Positions 36,394 to 45,467 of a DNA stretch of 64,000 nucleotides are shown here, piece by piece. The DNA comes from Caldimonas manganoxidans ATCC BAA-369 (GTDB lineage: Bacteria > Pseudomonadota > Gammaproteobacteria > Burkholderiales > Burkholderiaceae_C). The stretch spans positions 1-64,000 of the forward strand of contig NZ_KB905931.1 in assembly GCF_000381125.1 (NCBI RefSeq), in the 5' to 3' direction. Position numbers and translations under genes: made by a program. The notes below the pieces were generated by a model. That model did no database searches and was not told the DNA's origin. It worked only from the letters and a program-made list of their open reading frames with translations. Position 1 is the stretch's first letter. Each line of letters starts with the position of its first letter.

Positions 36394-38181
36394 TTATCCA
36401 GGGTTCGCATTGGCCAGTTGCAGGGCGGCCAGCTGCGCGTACAGGCCGCCGCGTGCGATCAGTTCGGCATGCGTGCCGACCTCGACGATGCGCCCCTGGT
36501 CCAGCACCACGATGCGATCGGCACGTTGCACGGTGGATAGGCGATGAGCGATCACCAGCGTCGTGCGGCCACGCATGAGTTCGTCCAAGGCGGCTTGCAC
36601 CAGGCGCTCGCTTTCGGCGTCGAGGGCGCTGGTGGCCTCATCCAGCAACAGCAGGGGCGGGTTCTTCAATAGGGCTCGCGCGATGGCCAGGCGCTGGCGC
36701 TGTCCGCCGGACAAGCGCACGCCGCGCTCGCCCAAGAACGTGAGATATCCCTGCGGCAGCGCGCGCAGGAACTCGTCGGCATGGGCGGCACGGGCGGCCG
36801 CCATCACTTCCTCATCGCTGGCCTGGGGCCGTCCATAGCGGATGTTTTCCAGGGCATTGGCGGAAAAGACCACGCTGTCTTGCGGCACCCAACCGATGCG
36901 CGCGCGCAGTTCGTGCAAGGCGATGTCGGTGATGGGCACACCGTCGATCTCGATGCGTCCCTGCTGGGCATCGTAAAAGCGCAGCAGCAGCTGAAACAGC
37001 GTGCTCTTGCCTGCCCCACTGGGCCCCACCAGGGCCACGGTTTCCCCGGGGTGCACCACGAGGCTCACGTCCTGCAGGGCGGGCGTCTGCGGGCGCGACG
37101 GGTAGGCGAAGCGCAGATGCTCCAGCCGGATCGAGGAGCCGCCGCGCACGGCAGGCAGGCCGCGCGGGGCTGCCGGGTCCTGGATCGGTGAGCGGGTGGC
37201 CAGCAGCTCCATGAGGCGCTCGGTCGCGCCGGCGGCGCGCAGCAAGTCGCCCCAGACCTCGGCCAGCACGGCCACCGAACTGACCAGCAGCACCACGTAG
37301 ACCACCGTCTGCCCCAAGTGGCCCGGGGTGATTTGGCCGGTGAGCACTGCCTCGGTGCCTTGGTACAGCCCCCAAAGCAAGGCGCCGAAGGTGCCAATGA
37401 TGATGAAGGCCACCAGCACGGATCGTGCCTGGGTGCGCCGCACCGCCGTGTGGAAGGCCTGCTCGGCCGCATGGCCGAAGCGACGGGCTTCATGCGCTTC
37501 CTGCGTGAAACTCTGCACCACGGTGACCGCGTTGAGCGTTTCGGCGGCGATGGCGCTGAAGTCGGCCACCCGGTCTTGGCTGGCGCGAGACAGCTTGCGC
37601 ACGTGCCGGCCGATCGCCAGCGCAGGCAGCACCAGCAGCAGCAACAGGCCCAGCACCTGGGACATCACGTGAGGGTTGGTGACGATCAGCATCACCAGCG
37701 CCCCGCATCCCATCAGCAAGTTGCGCAAGCCCATGGACAGGCTGGAGCCCACCACGGTTTGCACCAGCGTGGTGTCGGTGCTCAGGCGCGAGAGCACTTC
37801 GCCGCTGCGCGTCGTCTCGAAGAATTCGGGGCTTTGGCCGATCACGTGCCGATACACCGCGGCACGCAGATCGGCCGTGATGCGTTCACCCAACCAGCTG
37901 ACCAGGTAGTAGCGTGCGGCCGAGAACAGGCCCAAGGCCGCGCCGACGGCGAACAGTTCGGCGAAATGACTTTGCAGCGCCAACAAGCGCTGCGGCCCCG
38001 GGGTGTCCACCAGCCCTTGGTCGATCAGGCCGCGCAGGGCCATAGGCAACACCAGGGTGGTCAGCGCTGCCAGCACCAGAAAGCACGCTGCGGCGGCCAC
38101 ACGTCGGCGGTAGGGGCGCACGAACGGTGCCAGCTGGCGCAAGGTGGACAGGCGGCGTACGGCCGGGGTGGGGGTGTTCAT
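36394..38181 (-). CDS. ABCB-type exporter (fused membrane and ATPase domains)
   Basis: 595 residues. Six-helix transmembrane domain (about 20-320), then ATPase with Walker A GPSGAGKST, signature LSGGQRQRLAIARALL and Walker B LLLLDEATSALD. A half-size MsbA/LmrA-like exporter that works as a homodimer in the inner membrane; lipid or drug substrate unknown. It starts 73 bases from the divergent marR gene, so the MarR operator at 38229 may also affect it. First gene of the run exporter-thyA-eamA-folA. Confidence 0.92.
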   Translation of the reverse strand: MNTPTPAVRRLSTLRQLAPFVRPYRRRVAAAACFLVLAALTTLVLPMALRGLIDQGLVDTPGPQRLLALQSHFAELFAVGAALGLFSAARYYLVSWLGERITADLRAAVYRHVIGQSPEFFETTRSGEVLSRLSTDTTLVQTVVGSSLSMGLRNLLMGCGALVMLIVTNPHVMSQVLGLLLLLVLPALAIGRHVRKLSRASQDRVADFSAIAAETLNAVTVVQSFTQEAHEARRFGHAAEQAFHTAVRRTQARSVLVAFIIIGTFGALLWGLYQGTEAVLTGQITPGHLGQTVVYVVLLVSSVAVLAEVWGDLLRAAGATERLMELLATRSPIQDPAAPRGLPAVRGGSSIRLEHLRFAYPSRPQTPALQDVSLVVHPGETVALVGPSGAGKSTLFQLLLRFYDAQQGRIEIDGVPITDIALHELRARIGWVPQDSVVFSANALENIRYGRPQASDEEVMAAARAAHADEFLRALPQGYLTFLGERGVRLSGGQRQRLAIARALLKNPPLLLLDEATSALDAESERLVQAALDELMRGRTTLVIAHRLSTVQRADRIVVLDQGRIVEVGTHAELIARGGLYAQLAALQLANANPG

Positions 38182-38218
38182 CGGAGGAGGGGATGCCGCG
38201 GGCCGGCAAATACTTGCC

Positions 38219-38247
38219 TTGACATTGATTGCTTATGCAAATATTAT
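38219..38247 (+). promoter_or_regulatory. Consensus sigma-70 promoter of marR
   Basis: TTGACA (38219-38224), 17 bases, TATTAT (38242-38247). The expected start is about 38254, directly before the marR ATG at 38255, so the message is likely leaderless or nearly so. The MarR operator candidate lies in the spacer. Confidence 0.75.
38229..38243. promoter_or_regulatory. Putative MarR operator, copy 1
   Basis: TTGCTTATGCAAATA, containing the dyad TTGC-N4-GCAA (38229-38240). It lies between the -35 and -10 of the marR promoter, so binding would give autorepression. A near-identical copy occurs at the efflux operon start. Confidence 0.6.
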
Positions 38248-38254
38248 AGTGATC

Positions 38255-38731
38255 ATGACGGACGGTTCGCCTTCCGAGGCCAATTTTTACAGTGTCGAGC
38301 GGTACAGCGCGCAAGACAGCATCGGCTATTTGATGCGCATGGTGCTGGCTCGCGCCGGTCAGGCGATCGACCGCCGCTTGGCCCAGCATGGTTTGACCCA
38401 TGCGCAATGGGTGCCCTTGATTCGCATCCGCACATGCCAGACGCCCACGCTGGCCGAGTTGGCGCGGTCGATGGACGTGGATCCCGGGGCCATGACGCGG
38501 ATGATCGATCGGCTCGAAGCCAAAGGTTTGTGCCGTCGCGTGCGCTCCACCGAGGATCGGCGCGTGGTGCACTTGCAGCTCACGGCCGAGGGTGAGCGTC
38601 TGGCCGACGCAGTTCGGCCGGTGTTGGTGGAGGTGATGAATCGCTTGCTGGCCGGCTTTTCGCCGCAGGAATTCGAGACGCTGAAGCGGTTGTTGAACCG
38701 TATGCTCGCCAACGCGCAAGCCCTGCAGTAG
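38255..38731 (+). CDS. MarR-family transcriptional regulator
   Basis: 158 residues. Winged-helix core with LAELARSMDVDPGAMTRMIDRLEAKG (recognition helix) and the wing RRVRSTEDRRVVHLQLT. ATG 38255 has no ribosome site but sits at the predicted transcription start; the frame is open upstream without homology. It precedes the efflux operon on the same strand and probably represses it and itself through the shared TTGC-N4-GCAA motif, released by a drug-like ligand (inference from the EmrR/MarR family). Confidence 0.9.
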   Translation: MTDGSPSEANFYSVERYSAQDSIGYLMRMVLARAGQAIDRRLAQHGLTHAQWVPLIRIRTCQTPTLAELARSMDVDPGAMTRMIDRLEAKGLCRRVRSTEDRRVVHLQLTAEGERLADAVRPVLVEVMNRLLAGFSPQEFETLKRLLNRMLANAQALQ

Positions 38732-38773
38732 GGGCCGGTGGCGCAGGGTGAGGCCTTTTGTTCGCCGATATAG

Positions 38774-38788
38774 TTGCCTATGCAAACA
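38774..38788. promoter_or_regulatory. Putative MarR operator, copy 2
   Basis: TTGCCTATGCAAACA shares 12 of 15 bases and the full dyad TTGC-N4-GCAA with copy 1. It overlaps the end of a -10-like TATAGT (38769-38774) and the first codons of the efflux lipoprotein gene. Confidence 0.6.
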
Positions 38789-40282
38789 AAGCCCATGCAA
38801 GTTTTGAAGCGGCCCCGGGCTCGCCCCTGGGGGGCCGGGGCGGCGCTGTGGAGTGCCGCCGTCTTGGTGGCATGCGCCAGCCCGGCCGGGATCGAGCCCA
38901 GCGCTCGGCTGGTGCAGGCCGAGGCCTTGGGGGTGCCTGAGGAGGGCGCGAGGGCGGCGCTGTCGGATCGCTGGTGGCAGGACCTGGGCGATGCGGCGCT
39001 GGACGGCTTGGTGGCCCGTGCGATCGAGGGCCACCCGAGCCTGGGCATGGCGCGCGCCCGTCTGCGCGGCGCCTGGGCGGCGGCCCAAGCGGCGGATGCG
39101 GCTGGCGAGCCGCAGCTGCAAGCCGGCTTGGAGGCAACGCGCCAGCGGTATACCGACCATGGCATGGTGCCGCCACCGCTGGCCGGCTCGATGGCCACCA
39201 GCGCCACGCTGCAGCTCAGCGGCGCGTGGGAGATCGATTTCTTCGGCCGACACCGTGCAGCGCTGCAAGCGGCATTGGGGCAGGTGCGTGCGGCGCAGGC
39301 CGAAGCAGCGGCCGCGCAGCTGTTGCTGACCTCGCAGGTGGCGCAGACCTATGTGCAGCTGGCCCGTTTGCTGGCGCAGCAGGAGGTGGCACAACGGGCC
39401 TTGGCGCAGCGAGAGACGGTGTTGCAGCTGATTCGGCAGCGTGTGGCGGTGGGGCTGGACAGCCAGGTCGAATTGGCTCAGGGCGAAGCGGCCTTGCCCG
39501 AGATGCGGCAGCAGATCGAAGCCTTGGACGAGCAGATCGCCCAGACGCGCCATGCCTTGGCGGCGCTGACGGTGCAGCCGCCCGAGGCGCTGGCCCGGCT
39601 GGCCCCGCGTCTGCAGGCGTTGCGAGAGCCGGTCGTGCCCAGCGTGATTCCTGCGGACTGGCTGGGGCGCCGGCCCGATCTGCAGGCCGCGCGCGAGCGG
39701 GTGGAGGCGGCCGTGCAGGAGGTGGCCGTGGCGCGGGCGCAGTTCTATCCCAATGTCAATTTGGTGGCCTTTGCCGGGGTGGCGTCGCTGGGGCTGGACC
39801 GCTTGCTGCAAGCCGGCAGCGCGCAGTACGGCATCGGTCCGGCCGTTCGATTGCCGATCCTGGACGGCGGGCGCTTGCGGGCACAGTTGCGCGGCAAGAC
39901 CGCCGAGCTGGATGCCGCCGTCGAGGCGTACAACGCGGCCTTGCTGGAAGCGCTGCGCGAGACGGCCGACCAGATCACGGCGCTGGGCGCGATCCAGCGG
40001 CAACAGGCCCAGCAGCGCCAGGCACAACTGGCCGCCGAGACGGCATTCGAGCTGGCTGTGCAGCGCTACCGCGCCGGGCTGGGCACCTTGCTGACGGTGC
40101 TGTCTGCCGAAACCCATGTGTTGACGCAGCGCCGGCTTGCGGCCGATCTGCAAGCGCGAGCACTGAGCGCGCGCATTGCTTTGGCTCGCGCCCTGGGCGG
40201 AGGCTATCACGCCCCTGCGGCCGCACGATCAGCCGACGCATCCGGCGGCGCCGAGGCGCCGCCGCCGGGGGCCTCACGCTGA
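38780..40282 (+). CDS. TolC/NodT-type outer-membrane efflux lipoprotein
   Basis: About 500 residues. A lipoprotein signal with lipobox LVAC precedes the mature part. Two OEP repeats are recognisable (DRWWQDLGDAALDGLVARAIEGHPSLGMARARLR at the start; DWLGRRPDLQAARERVEAAVQEV...FYPNVNL in the second half), as in the NodT family. It forms the outer-membrane channel of a tripartite pump. ATG 38780 or ATG 38795 are both possible; neither has a ribosome site and the first lies inside the operator, close to the probable transcript start. The EmrA-like gene follows after 50 bases. Confidence 0.88.
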   Translation: MQTKPMQVLKRPRARPWGAGAALWSAAVLVACASPAGIEPSARLVQAEALGVPEEGARAALSDRWWQDLGDAALDGLVARAIEGHPSLGMARARLRGAWAAAQAADAAGEPQLQAGLEATRQRYTDHGMVPPPLAGSMATSATLQLSGAWEIDFFGRHRAALQAALGQVRAAQAEAAAAQLLLTSQVAQTYVQLARLLAQQEVAQRALAQRETVLQLIRQRVAVGLDSQVELAQGEAALPEMRQQIEALDEQIAQTRHALAALTVQPPEALARLAPRLQALREPVVPSVIPADWLGRRPDLQAARERVEAAVQEVAVARAQFYPNVNLVAFAGVASLGLDRLLQAGSAQYGIGPAVRLPILDGGRLRAQLRGKTAELDAAVEAYNAALLEALRETADQITALGAIQRQQAQQRQAQLAAETAFELAVQRYRAGLGTLLTVLSAETHVLTQRRLAADLQARALSARIALARALGGGYHAPAAARSADASGGAEAPPPGASR

Positions 40283-40332
40283 AACGGGCGTGTTCTTCCT
40301 CGCTGCAACTCTTTCATTCAGGACTCATCTCG

Positions 40333-41586
40333 ATGAACGCGACACACGAAGAAGCACCTGCCGCACCGGTGGGTCGTGGCCCAGCCCGCCGGCGTGGGCT
40401 GATGGCGGTGGCCCTGGCGGTGGCGCTGGCCGGCGTGGCCTGGGCCGGCTACGACATGGCCGTGGCCAGCCGCTACGAAAGCACCGACAACGCTTATGTG
40501 CAAGGCGATCTGGTGCAGATCACGCCGCAAGTGGCCGGCACCGTGCTGGCCATCCATGCGGAGGACACCGAGATGGTGCGTGCAGGCCAGCCGCTGGTGG
40601 ACTTGGATCCGGCGGACATGCGGGTGGCGCTGGAGCAGGCCGAAGCCCAGCTGGCGCAGACGGTGCGTGAAGTGCGCATGCTCTTTGCCAACGATGCGGC
40701 GCTGCAAGCGCAGATGGCTTTGCGCGAGGCCGAACTGGCGCGTGCTCGCACAGAGCTGGCCCGTGTCCAGCAGGACATGGACCGCCGCATGCCGCTGGTG
40801 GTCACCGGCGCCGTGGGCAAGGAGGAATTCGAGCATGCCCAGGCGCAGGCCCAGGCCGCACACAGTGCGATGCTGGCGGCGCAGGCCGCGCTGAACGCGG
40901 CGCGCCAGCAGTGGCAGGCCAATCGGGCCTTGACCGAAGGCACCGACGTGGCCTCGCATCCCACGGTGCAACGCGCCGCTGCCCGTGTCCGCGAGGCCTA
41001 TCTCGCCTACAAACGGACGCAGCTGGTCTCGCCGGTGGACGGATATGTCGCCAAGCGCAGCGTGCAACCGGGGCAACGGGTGCAGCCGGGGGCTGCCTTG
41101 ATGACCGTGGTGCCGCTGGCTCGGGTGTGGGTGGAGGCGAATTTCAAGGAAGGCCAGCTGCGGCGGCTGCGTCTGGGCCAGCCCGTCACGTTGGTGTCCG
41201 ACGTGTATGGCAGCCAGGTGTCGTATCACGGCAGGATTGCCGGTCTGGGGGCGGGCACCGGGGCGGCGTTTTCGCTGCTGCCGGCTCAAAACGCGACGGG
41301 CAACTGGATCAAGGTGGTCCAGCGGGTGCCGGTGCGCATCGTGCTCGACCCGCAGGAGCTGGCCCAGCACCCCTTGCGCGTGGGTCTGTCGATGGAGGCC
41401 ACGGTGGATGTCTCCAAGCAGGACGGCCCCATGCTCGCACAGGCCGTGCGCCGTGAGCCGGTGGCTCGCACCGCGGTGTTCGACGAGGTGGAGGCGCAGG
41501 CGCAGGCCGAGGTGGAGCGCATCATCGGCCAGCAGCTCGGATCGGCCCGCCGCAGCGCAGGCCACACCTCCGGGGCGCATTCCTGA
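40333..41586 (+). CDS. EmrA/HlyD-type periplasmic adaptor
   Basis: 417 residues: one N-terminal membrane helix (about 23-42), then STDNAYVQGDLVQITPQVAGTV (lipoyl-like half), a long alpha-hairpin, the second lipoyl half TQLVSPVDGYVAKRSVQPGQRVQPG and a beta-barrel part. It links the EmrB-type pump to the outer-membrane channel. The stop and next start overlap as TGATG. Confidence 0.92.
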   Translation: MNATHEEAPAAPVGRGPARRRGLMAVALAVALAGVAWAGYDMAVASRYESTDNAYVQGDLVQITPQVAGTVLAIHAEDTEMVRAGQPLVDLDPADMRVALEQAEAQLAQTVREVRMLFANDAALQAQMALREAELARARTELARVQQDMDRRMPLVVTGAVGKEEFEHAQAQAQAAHSAMLAAQAALNAARQQWQANRALTEGTDVASHPTVQRAAARVREAYLAYKRTQLVSPVDGYVAKRSVQPGQRVQPGAALMTVVPLARVWVEANFKEGQLRRLRLGQPVTLVSDVYGSQVSYHGRIAGLGAGTGAAFSLLPAQNATGNWIKVVQRVPVRIVLDPQELAQHPLRVGLSMEATVDVSKQDGPMLAQAVRREPVARTAVFDEVEAQAQAEVERIIGQQLGSARRSAGHTSGAHS

Positions 41587-43172
41587 TGCCTGGCCAAGCC
41601 CCCATGGATCGAGCGTCCCCCACCCCACCAGCTGCGCCTGCGCCGCTGTCTGGCGGCGCGCTGGTGCTGGGCACGGTCGCGCTGTCGCTGGCGACCTTCA
41701 TGAATGTGCTGGATTCCTCGATCGCCAACGTCTCTTTGCCGGCCATTGCCGGCGATCTGGGCGTCAGCCCCAGTCAGGGCACGTGGGTGATCACCAGCTT
41801 TGGTGTGGCCAATGCGATTTCGGTGCCGTTGACGGGCTGGCTCACGCAGCGTTTGGGCGCGGTGCGCCTGTTCACCGCCAGCGTGTTGCTGTTCGTGCTG
41901 GCCTCGTGGTTGTGCGGCTTTGCGCCGTCATTGGAATGGTTGATCGCCTGTCGGGTGCTGCAAGGGCTGGTGGCCGGGCCCATGATTCCTTTGTCGCAGA
42001 CGCTGCTGCTGTCGAGCTACCCTGCGGCGCGCTCGGGCATGGCCTTGGCGATGTGGTCCATGACCACCTTGGTGGCACCGGTGATGGGACCGCTGCTGGG
42101 CGGATGGATCACCGACAACCTGTCCTGGCCCTGGATTTTCTACATCAACGTGCCGGTGGGGCTGGCTGCTGCGGCGGTGACGTGGCGCTTGTACGCCCGC
42201 CGCGAAACGCCCACGCGCAAGCTGCCCATCGACGGCATCGGTCTGGCGCTCATCGTGCTATGGGTCGGGGCCCTGCAATTGATGCTGGACAAAGGCAAGG
42301 AGTTGGATTGGTTTGCCTCGCCGCAGATCGTCTGGCTGGCTGCAGTGTCGGTCGTCGGGTTGGCGGTGTTTCTGGTGTGGGAGCTCACCGCCGAGCATCC
42401 CGTGGTGGATTTGCGCCTGTTCGCGCGGCGCAACTTCATGTTGGGGTCGATCACCTTGGCCGTGGCCTACGCGCTGTTCTTCGGCAATGTGGTGCTGCTG
42501 CCATTGTGGTTGCAGCAATTCATGGGCTACACCGCCACGGCCGCCGGGATGGCGCTGGCCCCGGTGGGGGTGCTGGCGATCGTCTTGTCGCCCTGGGTGG
42601 GCCGCAACGTGGGCAAGATCGACCCGCGCCGGCTGGCCAGCGTGTCCTTCTTGCTGTTCGGCTTGGTGCTGTGGATGCGTTCGCATTTCACCACGCAGAC
42701 GGACCCGTGGCACATCATCGTGCCCACCCTCATCCAAGGTGCGGCCGTGGCGTTCTTCTTCATTCCGCTCAATGCCATCGTGCTGTCCGGGCTCGGGCCG
42801 GATCGCATTCCGTCGGCGTCGGGCCTGAGCAATTTCGCGCGCATCACCGCCGGCGCGATGGGCACCTCCATCGCAACGACTTTGTGGGACCACCGCGCCG
42901 CGCTGCATCATGCCCATTTGGTCGAGCAGCTCACGCCGGACCATCCTGCCTATATCGAGGCCGTGGGCCGGATGAGCGAGGCCGGGCTCAGCCCGGCACA
43001 GATCGCGCTGCAGCTGAACCGATGGGTCGACCAGCAGGCCTACACCCGCGCCGCCGATGACATCTTCTACGGCTCGGCGTTGCTCTTTCTGGGGCTGCTG
43101 GCGCTGCTGTGGTGGACGCGGCCGGTGCGACGCTCGGGTGGCACGGCGCCCGTGGGCGATGCGGCGCATTGA
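41586..43172 (+). CDS. EmrB/QacA (DHA2) major-facilitator drug exporter
   Basis: 528 residues and about 14 membrane segments. LDSSIANVSLPAIAGDLG is the DHA2 motif D1; GWLTQRLGAVRLF is motif A; GLVAGPMIPLSQTLLLSSYP and the motif-C region TTLVAPVMGPLLGGWI follow. It exports hydrophobic drugs or uncouplers by proton antiport, here with the adaptor and channel encoded upstream in one operon under the MarR regulator. Convergent with the CsgG-like gene. Confidence 0.93.
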   Translation: MPGQAPMDRASPTPPAAPAPLSGGALVLGTVALSLATFMNVLDSSIANVSLPAIAGDLGVSPSQGTWVITSFGVANAISVPLTGWLTQRLGAVRLFTASVLLFVLASWLCGFAPSLEWLIACRVLQGLVAGPMIPLSQTLLLSSYPAARSGMALAMWSMTTLVAPVMGPLLGGWITDNLSWPWIFYINVPVGLAAAAVTWRLYARRETPTRKLPIDGIGLALIVLWVGALQLMLDKGKELDWFASPQIVWLAAVSVVGLAVFLVWELTAEHPVVDLRLFARRNFMLGSITLAVAYALFFGNVVLLPLWLQQFMGYTATAAGMALAPVGVLAIVLSPWVGRNVGKIDPRRLASVSFLLFGLVLWMRSHFTTQTDPWHIIVPTLIQGAAVAFFFIPLNAIVLSGLGPDRIPSASGLSNFARITAGAMGTSIATTLWDHRAALHHAHLVEQLTPDHPAYIEAVGRMSEAGLSPAQIALQLNRWVDQQAYTRAADDIFYGSALLFLGLLALLWWTRPVRRSGGTAPVGDAAH

Positions 43173-43206
43173 GCCGCGCGCGCGGCAGGAGACGCCACCT
43201 TGGGCA

Positions 43207-44052
43207 TCAAGGTCCCTGGAGTCTGCCGCCTCGACCCACCGGCCCTTGGGCTTTTTGCGGCACATACTGCCGTGCGGCGATCACGAGCTTGTTGTAGGCG
43301 TCCAGAAAAGCGGCTGCGACGATCTTGCCCTGTGGCGTTGCGGCATAAGCGTTGATGCCGCCGATGAGGCCACCCAACAAGCCCACGCCCATGCCCAGAT
43401 CGTAGTTTTTCGCGCTGCCTTGGGCCGCGATGATTTGTGCGCCACTGGCGTTGTCCAGCAACAGCAGGGTTGTCGATGCGCCCAGCGCCTGGACTTGGGC
43501 GGAGGTGTCCACCTTGTTGGAACCCCGGCCGAACAAGCCTCCCAACCCGGTGCTCAACGCAAAGCCTGAGGGTTCGGCAAACGTCACCGAAGGCACGAGG
43601 GTGTAATCGGCGGCCAGCAAGGTGCCACCGGCCTGTGGCGGCGGCTCGGCCTGGCCGCTGTGCGGTGGCCTGGACCCGTCGGACCGACGGGTCAGGCCTG
43701 CCTGGTTGAGCTGCCGCTCGAAGTCCACGTTGTTGTAGGCGCGCCCGCGCTCGACGACGATGAAGCAGTTGGACTGTTGCACGATCATGCGCACGATGGG
43801 CACATAGGGGTCGCCGGTGTCGGTCAAGCCCACGGTGCCCAGCGGCTCGGCACAGCGTTGCAGTGGCTCGGCCGCGGCGATCGCCTTTGCACCGCCAGCG
43901 GCGCCTTGGGTCATGGGATCGTCGCCACCCAGGACGGGGGAGGTCGAGCATCCGGTCGCAAGCATTGCGAGGGTCAGCGCGATGACCGCCCGCCGCGCGC
44001 TGGCTGCCACAGGGCGGCAGCCCCGGTCCGTGAGATTGGGCGATTCCTTCAT
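43207..44052 (-). CDS. CsgG/HfaB-family lipoprotein
   Basis: 281 residues. A lipoprotein signal with lipobox MLATGC is followed by a CsgG-like body: IVRMIVQQSNCFIVVERGRAYNNVDFERQLNQAG, then LLAADYTLVPSVTFAE and a late YNKLVIAARQYVPQ. CsgG forms an outer-membrane secretion pore for curli; HfaB anchors holdfasts. No curli subunit genes adjoin, so it may secrete or anchor the two small exported proteins encoded just upstream (inference). Last gene of the minus-strand cluster that starts with the ECF sigma factor. Confidence 0.82.
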   Translation of the reverse strand: MKESPNLTDRGCRPVAASARRAVIALTLAMLATGCSTSPVLGGDDPMTQGAAGGAKAIAAAEPLQRCAEPLGTVGLTDTGDPYVPIVRMIVQQSNCFIVVERGRAYNNVDFERQLNQAGLTRRSDGSRPPHSGQAEPPPQAGGTLLAADYTLVPSVTFAEPSGFALSTGLGGLFGRGSNKVDTSAQVQALGASTTLLLLDNASGAQIIAAQGSAKNYDLGMGVGLLGGLIGGINAYAATPQGKIVAAAFLDAYNKLVIAARQYVPQKAQGPVGRGGRLQGP

Positions 44053-44128
44053 GGATGCGTACTCGAGTGGATGCGTACCTGAGCAGGCCTCCCCTCTGGA
44101 CGCCGTCGAGGCGCCCAGAGGAGGGGGA

Positions 44129-44923
44129 TCACGGCTTGAAGTTGGGCTTCACACAGCAGCCGCTGACCACCAGTTTGGCATCGAGCACCGCCGAATCATC
44201 CTGAACCTGGAAGCTCAATCGGCAGCCATCGAGCCAAGAGGGTTGCACGGGAATCGTCAGTGTCTTGACGCTGCCTGCTGCCACCGGGAAGGTGGTGTAG
44301 ATGGGCTGTGAATACAGCACGGTCCCGTTCTTCCAGATCGAAATGGCATCGTTGCCAGCGTCTGCACTGCTGTTCGATAGACCATTGAGCAGCGCCTTGA
44401 CCTTGACTTCCAGCTTGGCCTTGTACACCTCGCAGCACTTGTTTTGCTTGCACCCATCCCATTGGAAGGTGTGCCGAACATGCCGGTTGGGCGTGGTGCC
44501 GTTGAAGTTGGGCTCGATCCACTGCGCCCCCGGCGTGCTGGGAAAGTCTGGGGCGTAGGGCGTGGCTGCATTGGGAGGCGGTGCCTTGAGCACGATGGTC
44601 TTCGGGCACGGTTTCTTGGCGTCACCGTGAAGATCGGGCCCGGCTTGGCGCTCCTCGATCTCATCGGGCATGGGCAGCGGCTGATCGCCCGGTGCGGCCA
44701 AGCGCTGCGCGGGCGCCGGCGGATGTTCCACCTCGGCCGGGACGTTGCGCTCCTCGATGGGGGCTTTGCCTGGCATCGGCGCGGCCATGGGCCCCGGCAT
44801 GGGGCGAGTGCCGGGCAGCTGCGGCGCAGTCGGGGCTTGCCCATGTGCGACGGTTGCGCTGCCCAGCGCGAAGAAAACGGCCCAAGCCAAGCGGTTGTTC
44901 GCGTTCAGCAAGCGTGTCACCAT
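44129..44923 (-). CDS. Secreted Pro-rich/Cys-containing protein with IEER motifs
   Basis: 264 residues, no family recognised. Signal peptide (about 8-30, ending TVAHG), a Pro/Met-rich segment carrying two IEER motifs (PIEERNVPAEVEHP and EIEERQAGPDLH), and a C-terminal beta-rich domain of about 150 residues with paired cysteines (CKQNKCCEV, CRLSF, SGCCVKP). Start ATG 44923 has GAGGAGA upstream. The next gene upstream encodes another small exported protein that shares the IEER motif, so the two may interact or be processed together. Confidence 0.75.
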   Translation of the reverse strand: MVTRLLNANNRLAWAVFFALGSATVAHGQAPTAPQLPGTRPMPGPMAAPMPGKAPIEERNVPAEVEHPPAPAQRLAAPGDQPLPMPDEIEERQAGPDLHGDAKKPCPKTIVLKAPPPNAATPYAPDFPSTPGAQWIEPNFNGTTPNRHVRHTFQWDGCKQNKCCEVYKAKLEVKVKALLNGLSNSSADAGNDAISIWKNGTVLYSQPIYTTFPVAAGSVKTLTIPVQPSWLDGCRLSFQVQDDSAVLDAKLVVSGCCVKPNFKP

Positions 44924-44955
44924 GGCGGCGGTTCTCCTCGATCGTGGCGTGTCGC

Positions 44956-45342
44956 TCAGCACGTGCTGGTCTTCGGGTCACCGGGTTTGGTCGGCCCGCA
45001 TCCGCCGGGTGGGACCGGCTGGCCCGGTTGGGTGCCGACCACGCCGCGCCGGATATCCTTTTTCTCAATGCCGCGCAAATGCTCGCCACCGGAAGGCTGT
45101 CCGGGATTGGCGCTGCGCTCTTCGATCTGCTCGGGGTTCTGAGGGACCACTGCCGGGCTCGATTTGGTCTTGATGGTGATGTGGCTCGGCTGTGCACCGG
45201 GCGCCGTCCAGGTGGGCGTCGACGTCGGCGTTCCGGAGGGCTGCCCCGGATTGGTGGGCATGGGTTTCTGCTCGGCCCAGGTGCTGCCCGCAGCCAGGGC
45301 GAAAGCGATGGCACTGGCGAGGAGGGATGGCTGAATACGCAT
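44956..45342 (-). CDS. Small secreted Pro/Gly-rich protein with IEER motif
   Basis: 128 residues, no family recognised. Signal peptide (about 1-23, ending STWA), then a low-complexity Pro/Thr/Gly/Ser chain with NPGQPSG at two places and an EQIEERS motif as in the following gene; two cysteines close to the C-terminus. Strong AAGGAG ribosome site. It lies between the subtilase and the larger IEER protein in the sigma-factor cluster. Confidence 0.72.
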   Translation of the reverse strand: MRIQPSLLASAIAFALAAGSTWAEQKPMPTNPGQPSGTPTSTPTWTAPGAQPSHITIKTKSSPAVVPQNPEQIEERSANPGQPSGGEHLRGIEKKDIRRGVVGTQPGQPVPPGGCGPTKPGDPKTSTC

Positions 45343-45467
45343 GATGGATCTCCTTCAGTCTCGTGGTGGATGGAAGTGACCTCGTGGCAGCTGCGCGTTC
45401 GGTCACTCTTTTGTCGTGGGCCGCGAGATGATTTTTCAATCCTCGTCCATCCGGCCCGAGCCAGGCG

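Noticed and set aside
38974-40332. Long upstream extension of the EmrA-like frame into the efflux lipoprotein gene
   Set aside because: The adaptor's membrane helix begins just after ATG 40333; the upstream part is only an open shadow frame.
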